Source: Chitinophagales bacterium (GTDB lineage: Bacteria; Bacteroidota; Bacteroidia; Chitinophagales; UBA10324). From it: 10,201 nt of DNA. Below, piece after piece: positions 1 to 6,852 of the stretch. The stretch lies in the NCBI GenBank assembly GCA_026786335.1, contig JAJAYG010000445.1, positions 1 to 10,201 on the forward strand. Direction: 5' to 3'. Both the position numbers and the translations under genes were made by a program. The notes under the pieces were generated by a model that saw only the letters and a list, made by a program, of their open reading frames with translations, did no database searches and was not told where the DNA came from. Each line of letters begins with the position of its first letter. Position 1 is the first letter of the stretch.

Positions 1-50
1 AGCAACAGGCAACAGAAGAAACAAAATATTTTATCTTGCATTGATGTCAT
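1..50 (-). CDS. possible start of a divergent secreted or lipoprotein gene (partial)
   Basis: Read on the minus strand, an ATG at 50-48 (with a second in-frame ATG at 41-39) opens a frame that runs off the left edge without a stop. It encodes a short polar start with a lysine, then a run of Ile, Phe, Cys and Leu residues, the layout of a signal peptide or lipoprotein leader. Upstream on the same strand is TAATTTTC, one base off the Bacteroidota -7 element, with a TTG 17 bases before it. Only about 16 codons are visible, so the product cannot be named, and a chance open frame is quite possible. Confidence 0.3.
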   Translation of the reverse strand, partial: MTSMQDKIFCFFCCLL

Positions 51-127
51 TTTTTCAAAATGAAAATTAGAAAAAAACTTTGTTGTCAATGATTCTTATT
101 GTGTTTCGTCTATCATCTTTCGCTTTC

Positions 128-135
128 TATATTTG
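128..135 (+). promoter_or_regulatory. candidate Bacteroidota -7 promoter element
   Basis: TATATTTG matches the TAnnTTTG element used by the Bacteroidota primary sigma factor and lies 48 bases before the ATG of the acyltransferase gene, giving a leader of roughly 40 bases. No well-placed TTG is seen at -33: the nearest, at 99-101, is 26 bases upstream. This is a motif match only. Confidence 0.45.
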
Positions 136-150
136 CGCCACAAATTTTTC

Positions 151-182
151 ACTAAGGACTAAGTACTTCCTACTTCCGACTA
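151..182 (+). repeat. heptamer tandem words in the leader of the acyltransferase gene
   Basis: The leader holds ACTAAGG then ACTAAGT (151-164), followed after a one-base overlap by TACTTCC twice (164-177). It ends one base before the ATG at 184. The words are 7 bp long and the two pairs are roughly inverted in sense around AGTACT. The arrangement resembles heptanucleotide tandem repeats known from other bacteria (the STRR class of cyanobacteria), although this sequence is different. Confidence 0.55.
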
Positions 183-183
183 C

Positions 184-1626
184 ATGGTTTTTAACTCATT
201 TGCATTTCTCCTTTTCTTCCCGGTAGTCACCGTTCTCTATTTTTTGTTGCCGCATAAATTTCGATGGTTGCACCTGCTCATCTCAAGTTGCGTGTTTTAT
301 ATGTTTTTTATTCCGGTTTACATTCTCATTCTCCTCTTCACTATTGTAATTGATTACTTCGCAGGTATTCTCATTGATAAGGCACAAGGAGGTAGACGAC
401 GAGCATATTTAATCATGAGCATTGCAGCAAACGTAGGCGTGCTCGCAGTGTTTAAGTACTACAACTTCTTTATTGATAATGCAAAAGGAATTGCATCGCT
501 CTTTGGTGCCCACCCCGATCTGCAATACATGCAAATTTTATTACCCATTGGTTTATCGTTTCACACGTTTCAGGCAATGAGTTATACCATTGAGGTTTAC
601 AAGGGAAACTTTAAACCCGTTCGTGATTTTGGCATTTACTCATTGTATGTAATGTTCTATCCTCAATTAGTTGCAGGCCCAATTGAGCGACCACAAAATT
701 TAATTCATCAGTTTTATGAGAAGCATGAATTCAATTACGATCGTGCAGTAAGCGGATTAAAGTTGATGCTTTGGGGATTGTTTATGAAAGTAGTTATCGC
801 CGATCGCCTTGGATCTTATGTTTCAAATGTTTTCAACTTCCCGCATGCGCATGATGGAGAGCCATTAACTTTTTGGGTGGCAGCCTGGTTCTTTGCCATT
901 CAACTCTATTGCGACTTTGGCGGCTACAGCATGATGGCAATTGGCTCTGCAAAAATTATGGGCTTCACACTCATGACGAATTTCCGCCGCCCTTATCTTG
1001 GTGAATCGGTAGGTGATGTTTGGCAGCGCTGGCACATTTCGCTCACCACCTGGTTTCGCGATTATGTTTTTGTTCCGCTCGGCGGTTACCGAAAAGGAAA
1101 GTGGCGCGGCATTTTAAATTTAGGTGTGCTCATGTTTTTAGCCGGTTTATGGCACGGTGCAAATTGGACTTATGTGTTGTGCTTTATGGTGTTTTATTTT
1201 TTCCTTACCACCAGATTGGTTTTCAGAAAGCCATTACAAAAGTTTGACGACATCGTCTATGGTATTCATCCGCTGTTTGGGAGAATTGTGAATACGCTTA
1301 TTGCTTTTCACGCCGGAATTTTTTCTTACGTTTTCTTTCGTTCGGGAAGTGTGAGTGATGCGCTTTACTATTATTCTCAAATGTTCAGTTTAAAAAGTTT
1401 AAAATTTTATGACGGTGATGCATCAACCATGTGGTATGGAGTATTCGGCATTGTTACTTTGTTTGTAATAGAAGAGTGGCAGGAAAATTATTCAAAAGAT
1501 AAAGAAGCCATCTTCCCCGAACCCAAAAGTTCATGGGGGAAATATCTTTTTTATGCAGGAGTGGTTGCAGTGATTTTACTTATAGGTGTGTTTGATGCAA
1601 GTCAGTTTATTTACTTTCAGTTTTAA
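184..1626 (+). CDS. MBOAT family membrane O-acyltransferase (AlgI-like)
   Basis: This is a polytopic inner-membrane protein of 480 residues, the usual size of AlgI-type MBOAT enzymes, which pass acyl groups (acetyl in alginate) to extracytoplasmic glycans or other acceptors. Hydrophobic segments fill the N-terminal third and recur to the C-terminus. The diagnostic stretch WQRWHISLTTWFRDYVF begins at W280, with His284. The second motif, GLWHGANWTYV, follows with His324, the expected catalytic histidine. The family motif VAGPIERP is also present near residue 165. The ATG at 184 gives a hydrophobic N-terminus straight away and follows a TAnnTTTG element. AlgI-type enzymes usually act with an SGNH-fold partner. 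The likely partner here is the gene at 2438, separated from this one by the ORF6N gene. The acyl donor and glycan acceptor cannot be told from sequence. Confidence 0.93.
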   Translation: MVFNSFAFLLFFPVVTVLYFLLPHKFRWLHLLISSCVFYMFFIPVYILILLFTIVIDYFAGILIDKAQGGRRRAYLIMSIAANVGVLAVFKYYNFFIDNAKGIASLFGAHPDLQYMQILLPIGLSFHTFQAMSYTIEVYKGNFKPVRDFGIYSLYVMFYPQLVAGPIERPQNLIHQFYEKHEFNYDRAVSGLKLMLWGLFMKVVIADRLGSYVSNVFNFPHAHDGEPLTFWVAAWFFAIQLYCDFGGYSMMAIGSAKIMGFTLMTNFRRPYLGESVGDVWQRWHISLTTWFRDYVFVPLGGYRKGKWRGILNLGVLMFLAGLWHGANWTYVLCFMVFYFFLTTRLVFRKPLQKFDDIVYGIHPLFGRIVNTLIAFHAGIFSYVFFRSGSVSDALYYYSQMFSLKSLKFYDGDASTMWYGVFGIVTLFVIEEWQENYSKDKEAIFPEPKSSWGKYLFYAGVVAVILLIGVFDASQFIYFQF

Positions 1627-1634
1627 TTTTGGAA

Positions 1635-2198
1635 ATGAAGAAAACCAAGAATCAACTAATGATTGCTGATGACAAAATCATCAACAAGATTTTTTTGATC
1701 AGGGGAAAGAAGGTGATGCTTGATCGGGATTTGGCGGAGTTGTATGGCGTAGAAACTAAAGTATTGAAGCAAGCTGTTCGACGAAACCTAGATCGCTTTC
1801 CTGAAGATTTTATGTTTGAGATGACAATAAAAGAACTGAATAATTGGAGGTCACAATTTGTGACCTCCAATTCTACAAGAATTGGTCTAAGGTATCCTCC
1901 CTTCTGTTTTTCGGAACAAGGTGTAGCAATGTTGTCTTGTGTGCTCAATAGTGAGCAAGCAATTGGAGTAAGCATACAAATTATGCGCGTGTTCACCCGT
2001 ATGCGAGAGTACTTGCTCACACATGGAGATATTTTATTGAAGCTTGAAAAAATAGAGAAGGAACTTTTGAAACAAGACAGACGAGGAAGTAAACATGAAG
2101 AAGAAATAGGAATGTTGTTTGAAGCGTTGAAAGAGTTAATGAATCCACCGCAACCACCAAGAACGCAAATTGGATTTAAGTTGAGTAACAAGGGTTGA
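1635..2198 (+). CDS. ORF6N domain-containing DNA-binding protein
   Basis: The product has 187 residues and carries an ORF6N domain over about residues 10-110. Matching features are the RGKKVMLDRDLAELYGVET segment, KQAVRRNLDRFPEDFMF, NWRSQFVTSN (70-79) and FSEQGVAMLSCVLNS. ORF6N is a phage-type domain related to the KilA-N/Bro-N group and is thought to bind DNA. A charged, probably coiled-coil segment follows (about 137-170), with the usual basic Pro-rich tail. A TTG at 1629 could also start the frame, but the ATG at 1635 is the better choice. The gene begins 8 bases after the acyltransferase stop, so it is probably read from the same transcript although it is unrelated in function. Its own coding sequence contains a 31-bp palindrome (1842-1872) that recurs three times downstream, which makes self-binding or a palindromic-element origin worth considering. 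The cellular role is unknown. Confidence 0.88.
   Translation: MKKTKNQLMIADDKIINKIFLIRGKKVMLDRDLAELYGVETKVLKQAVRRNLDRFPEDFMFEMTIKELNNWRSQFVTSNSTRIGLRYPPFCFSEQGVAMLSCVLNSEQAIGVSIQIMRVFTRMREYLLTHGDILLKLEKIEKELLKQDRRGSKHEEEIGMLFEALKELMNPPQPPRTQIGFKLSNKG
1842..1872 (+). repeat. perfect 31-bp palindrome inside the ORF6N gene (copy 1)
   Basis: The left arm AATTGGAGGTCACAA (1842-1856) is the exact reverse complement of 1858-1872, around a single central T. It is in frame with the gene and encodes N70-W-R-S-Q-F-V-T-S-N79, a conserved part of the ORF6N domain. Confidence 0.95.
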
Positions 2199-2204
2199 TG
2201 AAAA

Positions 2205-2235
2205 AATTGGAGGTGCCAATTCGACTCCTCCAATT
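2205..2235 (+). repeat. 31-bp intergenic palindrome (copy 2 of the ORF6N-type element)
   Basis: The outer arms AATTGGAGG and CCTCCAATT are perfectly inverted, and 12 of 15 arm positions pair overall. The length and outer arms equal those of the copy inside the ORF6N gene, and about 25 of 31 bases are identical. Read in the same phase it would encode N-W-R-C-Q-F-D-S-S-N. It begins 7 bases after the ORF6N stop codon. Confidence 0.85.
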
Positions 2236-2249
2236 AACACTAAATAAAT

Positions 2250-2280
2250 AATTGGATATTGCAATTTGCGATATCCAATT
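2250..2280 (+). repeat. 31-bp intergenic palindrome (copy 3)
   Basis: The left arm AATTGGATATTGCAA pairs with 2266-2280 at 14 of 15 positions; the one mismatch would be a G-U pair in RNA on one strand. It has the same 31-bp length and CAATTTG core as the ORF6N copy, but its arms read GGATAT/ATATCC in place of GGAGGT/ACCTCC. In the same phase it would read N-W-I-L-Q-F-A-I-S-N. Confidence 0.85.
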
Positions 2281-2311
2281 CTAACGCAGTGAAATGAATT
2301 TAAAGAAGCAA

Positions 2312-2342
2312 AAATTGATATCACAATTTGCGATATCAAGAA
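2312..2342 (+). repeat. intergenic palindrome (copy 4)
   Basis: TTGATATCACAA (2315-2326) pairs with 2328-2339 at 11 of 12 positions around the shared CAATTTG core. In the phase of the ORF6N copy it would read K-L-I-S-Q-F-A-I-S-R. The outer three bases on each side are less well paired than in copies 1-3. Confidence 0.75.
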
Positions 2343-2392
2343 TTAAAAGATTTATGATGAAGATGCATAGACAGATTCGGAAACAAAATTTA

Positions 2393-2419
2393 AACACTGT
2401 GTCTCCGTGCCTCAGTGTT
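2393..2419 (+). repeat. short hairpin and dispersed repeat before the SGNH gene
   Basis: AACACTG (2393-2399) and CAGTGTT (2413-2419) form a 7-bp inverted repeat around a 13-base loop. The right half belongs to a 21-bp word at 2402-2422 that recurs at 3543-3563 with 18 of 21 bases identical; both begin TCT, share CGTGCCTC and end in TAAA. It ends 15 bases before the ATG at 2438. Confidence 0.6.
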
Positions 2420-2437
2420 AAATCAAAGTAATTGAAG

Positions 2438-3493
2438 ATGGAAACAAAATCAACTGGCATATCAAAATTTTTTCGCAACGTACTAATCTTGCTGATTGTA
2501 ACAGCAGTATTGGATCAACTCGGCGGAGAAATTTTGCATTACATGTATTTCAAACAGAAAGCCGGACCCAATGCCGAAACAACTTTCACGTTCACCAAAA
2601 TGCATGATGATGGATTTATTCTTGGTTCATCACGCGGCAGAAGAAATTACAACCCAAAAATCATTGCAGATTCATTGGGCATTTCGGTTTACAACGCGGG
2701 GCACGATGGACAAACAATTTTTTATGAGCAGGCAATCGTGCGCATGGCACTTGCACGTTACACACCCAAGCTGGTGATCATTGATTTGAATCCTGAAGAA
2801 ATGTATTACCGTGATTTGCATTATGATCGCCTCAATGTTCTTGCACCGTACTTTAAAGATTATCCCGAGGTGCGTGAAATTTATTTGTTGAAAGGAATTC
2901 GCGATGGCAAAAGTGAGGGCAACGATTTTTTTGTGAAGCCTGCAACCATTGCCGATAATTCATGGGATAATTTCTGGTTCCGTTTGCATTCCATGGAGCA
3001 ATGGGTTTTGCCACTCAACACCGAACGATTCAAAATGGCTTCTGCAATTTATCCTTACAACTCATCAACACTCGATATTCTTACAGGTATTTTTAAAAAC
3101 AGTAAATCAGAATCGGGTTTCAAACCATTGAAAGGTACAATTACAGAGGTAAAAGCAGATGAGCTCATCAGGCAGAATGCAGCACTGCGCGAAGAAAAAG
3201 GAAAGCGCGTTGACCCTAATAAAATTAAAGGGCTTGAAGAAATTCTTTCAACTCTCACTTCAAAAGGAATAAAGGTTTTTGTGTGCATGTCGCCGGCATT
3301 GGCGCCATTCGGTATGGAACCTTCATACAAAGCCATTGAAGAGGTATGTTCAAAATACAAAGTGCCGTTCAAAGATTATAGTCAGGATTCAAGTTATCTT
3401 CATCTCGATTTATTTTTCGATAACCACATGAATAAAGAAGGAGCAAACATGTATTCATCGAATTTGGGTAGTGACATTAAAAAAGGATTTTAA
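2438..3493 (+). CDS. membrane-anchored SGNH-hydrolase-like protein, probable MBOAT partner
   Basis: The protein has 351 residues: a short basic N-terminus, one hydrophobic segment (about 11-27) and then a soluble domain, so it is probably anchored in the inner membrane facing the periplasm. The soluble part has SGNH-like blocks: G63-S-S65-R (nucleophile position Ser65), then N-A-G-H-D-G-Q (Gly block), D-L-N-P-E-E-M (Asn block) and, near the end, D328-N-H330-M-N-K-E-G (Asp/His block, one residue tighter than the usual DxxH). AlgJ/AlgX-type proteins of this fold work with AlgI-type MBOATs in glycan O-acylation, and the MBOAT gene lies just upstream beyond the ORF6N gene. ATG 2438 is preferred to the TTG two codons earlier. 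The fold call is by motif. Whether it transfers or removes acyl groups is not known. Confidence 0.75.
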   Translation: METKSTGISKFFRNVLILLIVTAVLDQLGGEILHYMYFKQKAGPNAETTFTFTKMHDDGFILGSSRGRRNYNPKIIADSLGISVYNAGHDGQTIFYEQAIVRMALARYTPKLVIIDLNPEEMYYRDLHYDRLNVLAPYFKDYPEVREIYLLKGIRDGKSEGNDFFVKPATIADNSWDNFWFRLHSMEQWVLPLNTERFKMASAIYPYNSSTLDILTGIFKNSKSESGFKPLKGTITEVKADELIRQNAALREEKGKRVDPNKIKGLEEILSTLTSKGIKVFVCMSPALAPFGMEPSYKAIEEVCSKYKVPFKDYSQDSSYLHLDLFFDNHMNKEGANMYSSNLGSDIKKGF

Positions 3494-3511
3494 AATATTT
3501 ACGATAGAAAG

Positions 3512-3560
3512 ACCAGATCACAGACGGATGCAGTAAGGATTTTCTGCGTGCCTCTGTGGT
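3512..3560 (+). repeat. imperfect inverted repeat before the first sulfotransferase gene
   Basis: A left half holding ACCA, CACAGA and GCAG (3512-3532) is loosely complementary to CTGCGTGCCTCTGTGGT (3544-3560). The right half overlaps the word at 3543-3563 that is also found before the SGNH gene (2402-2422). The repeat lies between the SGNH stop and the ATG at 3575. Confidence 0.55.
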
Positions 3561-3574
3561 AAAAAAAATATAGA

Positions 3575-4453
3575 ATGCAGAAACCAAATTTTCTTTTAGT
3601 AGGAGCCGGAAAAAGTGCAACCCGATCGCTGTACAATTATATGATACAGCATCACGACATCTTTATGCCGAAGATGAAGGAGCCGCAGTTTTTTGTCGCT
3701 AAAGAAGTACATGGCAGAATTCAGAAATGGCTCGATGATGAGAAAAAATATTTCCATCTCTTTGATCATTCATCAGGCAAAAAAGCAATTGGCGAAGCGA
3801 GTGTGATGTATTTATTTTTTTATGAAGAAGCAATTCGCAACATCAAAAAATATCTGGGAACGGATGTGAAGATCATGATGATTCTTCGCAACCCGGTTGA
3901 TCGTGCTTATTCAGCTTACAACTTTGTTCATGTAAATAATCCCGATGAAAAATATTCTTTTGAAGAAGCCTTGGAGAAAGAAGACGAGCGCTGGAAAAAT
4001 AATGCGACACTCTTTATGCAATACAAACGCATGGGATTGTATGCCGATGCAGTAAAGGCATATAAAGAAAATTTCCCCAACCTTCATATCATGTGGTATG
4101 ATGAATTCAGAAAAGATCCTGAAACGGTTTTAATAGGTGTTCTGGAATTTTTGGGAGTAGATAAAAATGTTCCCATTGATTATTCACGCCAATGGAATAA
4201 GGGAGGAAAGAAGTGGAAGAATCCGGTTTTGCGGTGGCTTTTTATGAGCGATAATATTTTAAAGAAGACCTACAAAGTTTTCGCACCTCAAAGAAAAGGA
4301 GTTCGCACCAATGAATTCTTTACCAAAAATTTTATGGAGAAAACCGAACCCATGAATCCTGAAACACGAAAATTGCTGATTGAATATTTCAAGAAAGATG
4401 TAAATCAATTGCAGACCATTACAGGAAGAGATTTAAGTTCCTGGCTACAATAA
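3575..4453 (+). CDS. PAPS-dependent sulfotransferase (intact, paralog 1)
   Basis: The product is a 292-residue cytosolic enzyme of the sulfotransferase superfamily, which moves sulfate from PAPS to a hydroxyl or amino group, here probably on a glycan precursor. The 5'-phosphosulfate loop is G-A-G-K13-S-A-T-R-S-L19. K-E36-P-Q-F-F supplies a glutamate at the place of the catalytic base of heparan-type sulfotransferases. The 3'-phosphate motif is L-R105-N-P-V-D-R-A-Y-S113. The C-terminus, GRDLSSWLQ, is shared with the three other paralogs here. The phosphosulfate loop departs from the usual KSGTTSL: Ala15 replaces Gly and Arg17 replaces Thr, which may alter cofactor binding. The gene starts 81 bases after the SGNH stop and no clear promoter lies between, so cotranscription is likely. 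Confidence 0.9.
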   Translation: MQKPNFLLVGAGKSATRSLYNYMIQHHDIFMPKMKEPQFFVAKEVHGRIQKWLDDEKKYFHLFDHSSGKKAIGEASVMYLFFYEEAIRNIKKYLGTDVKIMMILRNPVDRAYSAYNFVHVNNPDEKYSFEEALEKEDERWKNNATLFMQYKRMGLYADAVKAYKENFPNLHIMWYDEFRKDPETVLIGVLEFLGVDKNVPIDYSRQWNKGGKKWKNPVLRWLFMSDNILKKTYKVFAPQRKGVRTNEFFTKNFMEKTEPMNPETRKLLIEYFKKDVNQLQTITGRDLSSWLQ

Positions 4454-4490
4454 TTTTAATTGAACAAAAAAAAACTTCACTAATAAATTT

Positions 4491-5918
4491 GTGGAAAAAG
4501 AAACAAAAGGTGAACACACTTCAGAAATTGTTAAGGGCGGCATATCAGCATTTGCCATGCGCCTCATTGGTATGGCACTCAACTGGGTATTTGCTGTTAT
4601 GCTTGCCCGAACAACCGGAGCTGCAGGAACAGGAGTTTACAACCTCACTCAATCATTGCTGAATTTCTGTAACAGCATTTCAAAACTTGGTTCCGATACA
4701 TTAATGACCCGCTTTGGAGCGCAATATTATGTGAAACGGCAATGGAGTTTGATAAAAGATTTGTACAACAAATCCATGATGGTTTCAATACCTCTCAGCA
4801 TTTTTATTTCGGCCATCATTTATTTTTTCGCGAATGAAATTGCCGGCGACATTTTTAAAAAACCAGACCTTGCTCCATATTTTCAAATCGCATCATTAGC
4901 GCTTTTACCATTAACAGTTTTTCAAATAAGCACGGGTGGCATACGGGGATTGAAGAAAATTAAAGAGTATGCTTTTCTGCATAATGTCAGCAACTTTATT
5001 TTCGGAATACTCATTCTCGGCAGTATTCTTCTTTTTACCTCACGCCGTGATTTGTACGTGCCTGTAATAGTTTACACAATATTCATTACCCTCACCGCTA
5101 TTCTTAGCTTTTACTGGTACCTTAAATTCTCACGCTACTTTTCTACAAAACCAGAAACCGGCATCAACTTCAATGAAAAATTCTGGATTGGCATTTCACT
5201 TTTTGTTGCCGCCTTTGCATCATTGATTCGTGGCTATGCCGATACTTTTATTCTTGGGCGCTATGCACCTATTGAAGATGTGGGAGTATACCGTAATGCT
5301 TTTAAAGTAGCCACTATCACCCGCATTACACTGGTGGCATTGCTTATTCCCGCAGCACCAAAATTTGCCGAATTATTTTCACTTGGTAAAATGGATGAGT
5401 TAAAAAAGTCGGCACAATATGTTACTAAAATAATTTTCTGGTGTTCTGCTCCAATTCTTGCGATGGTAATTATTGGTGCACCCTTCATTATGGGTATCTT
5501 TGGTGAGGACTTTGTAAAAGGAAGTTTGGCACTCATCATTCTTGCTATTGGTCAGTTCATTAATGCAGCAACGGGTCCCGTCAACAGCCTTCTAATAATG
5601 ACCGGAAAGCAAAAGCTGAATCGCAATATCATGGTGGGTGCAACTATTATCGCTGTAGCGCTTGACCTGGTTTTAATTCCCAAGTACGGAGCTGTAGGTG
5701 CTGCTTGCGTAAATACACTGGGGGTAATTGTAATGAACATGATACCATTTTTCCTTATCAAAAAGTATTATGGTTTCTATACACTCGACTTCACAAACAT
5801 TTTTAATGTTAATCCAAAAACTTTTTTGAAAGAAGTAAAAAAAGCACTTAGGCCTGAGAAGAAAAAAGGCGAAGGCGATTCAACAGCTACTGAAGATCAA
5901 ATTGGAGGAGTTGAGTAA
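4491..5918 (+). CDS. polysaccharide flippase (Wzx/MurJ-like, MOP superfamily)
   Basis: This is a polytopic inner-membrane protein of 475 residues, the usual size for oligosaccharide flippases. Its N-terminal SEIVKGGISAFAMRLIGMALN segment is typical of this group, and hydrophobic helices run to about residue 430, followed by a charged Lys/Glu-rich cytoplasmic tail. Such proteins move undecaprenyl-linked sugar units to the periplasmic face, which fits the sulfotransferase and glycosyltransferase neighbours. The start is GTG at 4491. The only nearby ATG (4557) would cut into the first helix and lose the conserved SEIVKGG, so GTG is preferred. The exact substrate cannot be told. A TAnnTTTG-like string (TAAATTTG, 4484-4491) overlaps the start codon. 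Confidence 0.9.
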   Translation: MEKETKGEHTSEIVKGGISAFAMRLIGMALNWVFAVMLARTTGAAGTGVYNLTQSLLNFCNSISKLGSDTLMTRFGAQYYVKRQWSLIKDLYNKSMMVSIPLSIFISAIIYFFANEIAGDIFKKPDLAPYFQIASLALLPLTVFQISTGGIRGLKKIKEYAFLHNVSNFIFGILILGSILLFTSRRDLYVPVIVYTIFITLTAILSFYWYLKFSRYFSTKPETGINFNEKFWIGISLFVAAFASLIRGYADTFILGRYAPIEDVGVYRNAFKVATITRITLVALLIPAAPKFAELFSLGKMDELKKSAQYVTKIIFWCSAPILAMVIIGAPFIMGIFGEDFVKGSLALIILAIGQFINAATGPVNSLLIMTGKQKLNRNIMVGATIIAVALDLVLIPKYGAVGAACVNTLGVIVMNMIPFFLIKKYYGFYTLDFTNIFNVNPKTFLKEVKKALRPEKKKGEGDSTATEDQIGGVE

Positions 5919-5945
5919 TCCGTTTTGTAACTTGCAAACAAATCT

Positions 5946-5972
5946 GAAATCCAAATTCCGAATTCCGAAATC
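5946..5972 (+). repeat. tandem heptamer words before the second sulfotransferase gene
   Basis: AATTCCG occurs twice in tandem (5954-5960, 5961-5967), flanked by GAAATCC (5946-5952) and GAAATC (5967-5972). The array ends three bases before the ATG at 5976, the same placement as the 7-bp words before the acyltransferase gene. Confidence 0.6.
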
Positions 5973-5975
5973 AAC

Positions 5976-6851
5976 ATGCTTCCAAACTTCCTCTGTGTAG
6001 GCGCACAAAAATCAGGTACTACCACGCTGTATGAAATTCTCAAACAGCATCCTGATATTTTTCTTCCCCAGAAAATAAAAGAGACCAAGTTTTTTGTATT
6101 TGAAGAAAAATTTTCGAAAGGAAAAGCATGGTACGAGAAAGAATTTTTTAGTGAATGGTAAAACCAGATAGCAATTGGGGAGGTTGATCCTGCAATGATG
6201 TTTGAAGAAAAATCAGCTCAGCGTATTTATGATACTTTAGGAAAGGATGTGAAACTCATTTTTATTTTCCGCAATCCGGTAAGTCGCGCCTATTCGCATT
6301 TTCTCATGAGCCGGCGCAAAGGATTTGAAACATTAAGCTTTGATGATGCCATTGAAAAGGAACCCGAAAGACTAAATACCGACCCCGAAAAAAAATTCAA
6401 TTACAGTTATTTTACCAGAGGATATTATGCGCTTCAGGTGGAAAGGTTTTTGAAATTGTTTTCGAGAGAAAACTTTTTGTTTTTGGTTATGGAAGATGAT
6501 TTTGTAAAGAACCGCAAAGTCACATTTGAACGAATTCAGGATTTTTTGGGTGTAAAAAAAGCAGCGCTGAATTTAGGAGTTAAGAGCAATGAAGCTGCGG
6601 CACCCAAGAGTAAAATGGTTCACGACATAACGAGGAAGAAAAACCCATTGAAGAAAATATTTGGAAAACTGATTCCGAAATCACTTAGAAAATCAGTTCA
6701 GAATTTCATTTCAAAAAATAATGAAGCAACCATTCAAAACCCAAAGCTCGACCCGAAGAGAGAAAAAGAATTGATTGAAAAATATTTCATTGGCGATATT
6801 CACCGCCTTGAGAAAATGATTGATCGCGATTTGAGTTCATGGTATAATTAA
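5976..6851 (+). pseudogene. PAPS sulfotransferase interrupted by one in-frame TAA (paralog 2)
   Basis: Frame and length match an intact enzyme (291 sense positions, against 292 residues in paralog 1), apart from a TAA at codon 62 (6159-6161). Before the stop, 61 codons hold the phosphosulfate loop G-A-Q-K12-S-G-T-T-T-L18 and the probable catalytic Glu36 in K-E-T-K-F-F. After it the same frame continues through A-I-G-E to the 3'-phosphate motif F-R99-N-P-V-S-R-A-Y-S107 and the end, RDLSSWYN. No insertion or deletion is needed. The rear part could restart at ATG 6195, where GGGGAGG lies 11 bases upstream, but that G-rich string is also the codons for G-E. The codon before the stop fits a Trp-Lys-Asn reading, so an AAA-to-TAA change is the simplest history. 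Readthrough or a sequencing error remain possible. Confidence 0.8.
6159..6161 (+). other. in-frame TAA within sulfotransferase paralog 2
   Basis: This stop lies six codons before the G of the conserved A-I-G-E. It separates a 61-residue front part (5976-6161) from a 218-residue rear part (6195-6851) in the same frame. Paralog 4 has an AAA lysine codon at this column. Confidence 0.9.
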
Positions 6852-6852
6852 A

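Noticed and set aside
1652..2233. A 193-codon open frame on the minus strand over the ORF6N gene
   Set aside because: It mirrors the real gene, shows no recognisable domain, and is Cys/Ser/Ile-rich as expected for an antisense shadow.
2205..2342. Small CRISPR array after the ORF6N gene
   Set aside because: The units are only moderately alike, each is a full palindrome, centre spacings differ (45 and 62 bp), and there are no unique spacers of constant length or cas genes.
1627..2437. Insertion sequence or transposon carrying the ORF6N gene
   Set aside because: There is no transposase, no terminal inverted repeats bounding the segment and no target-site duplication that I can see.
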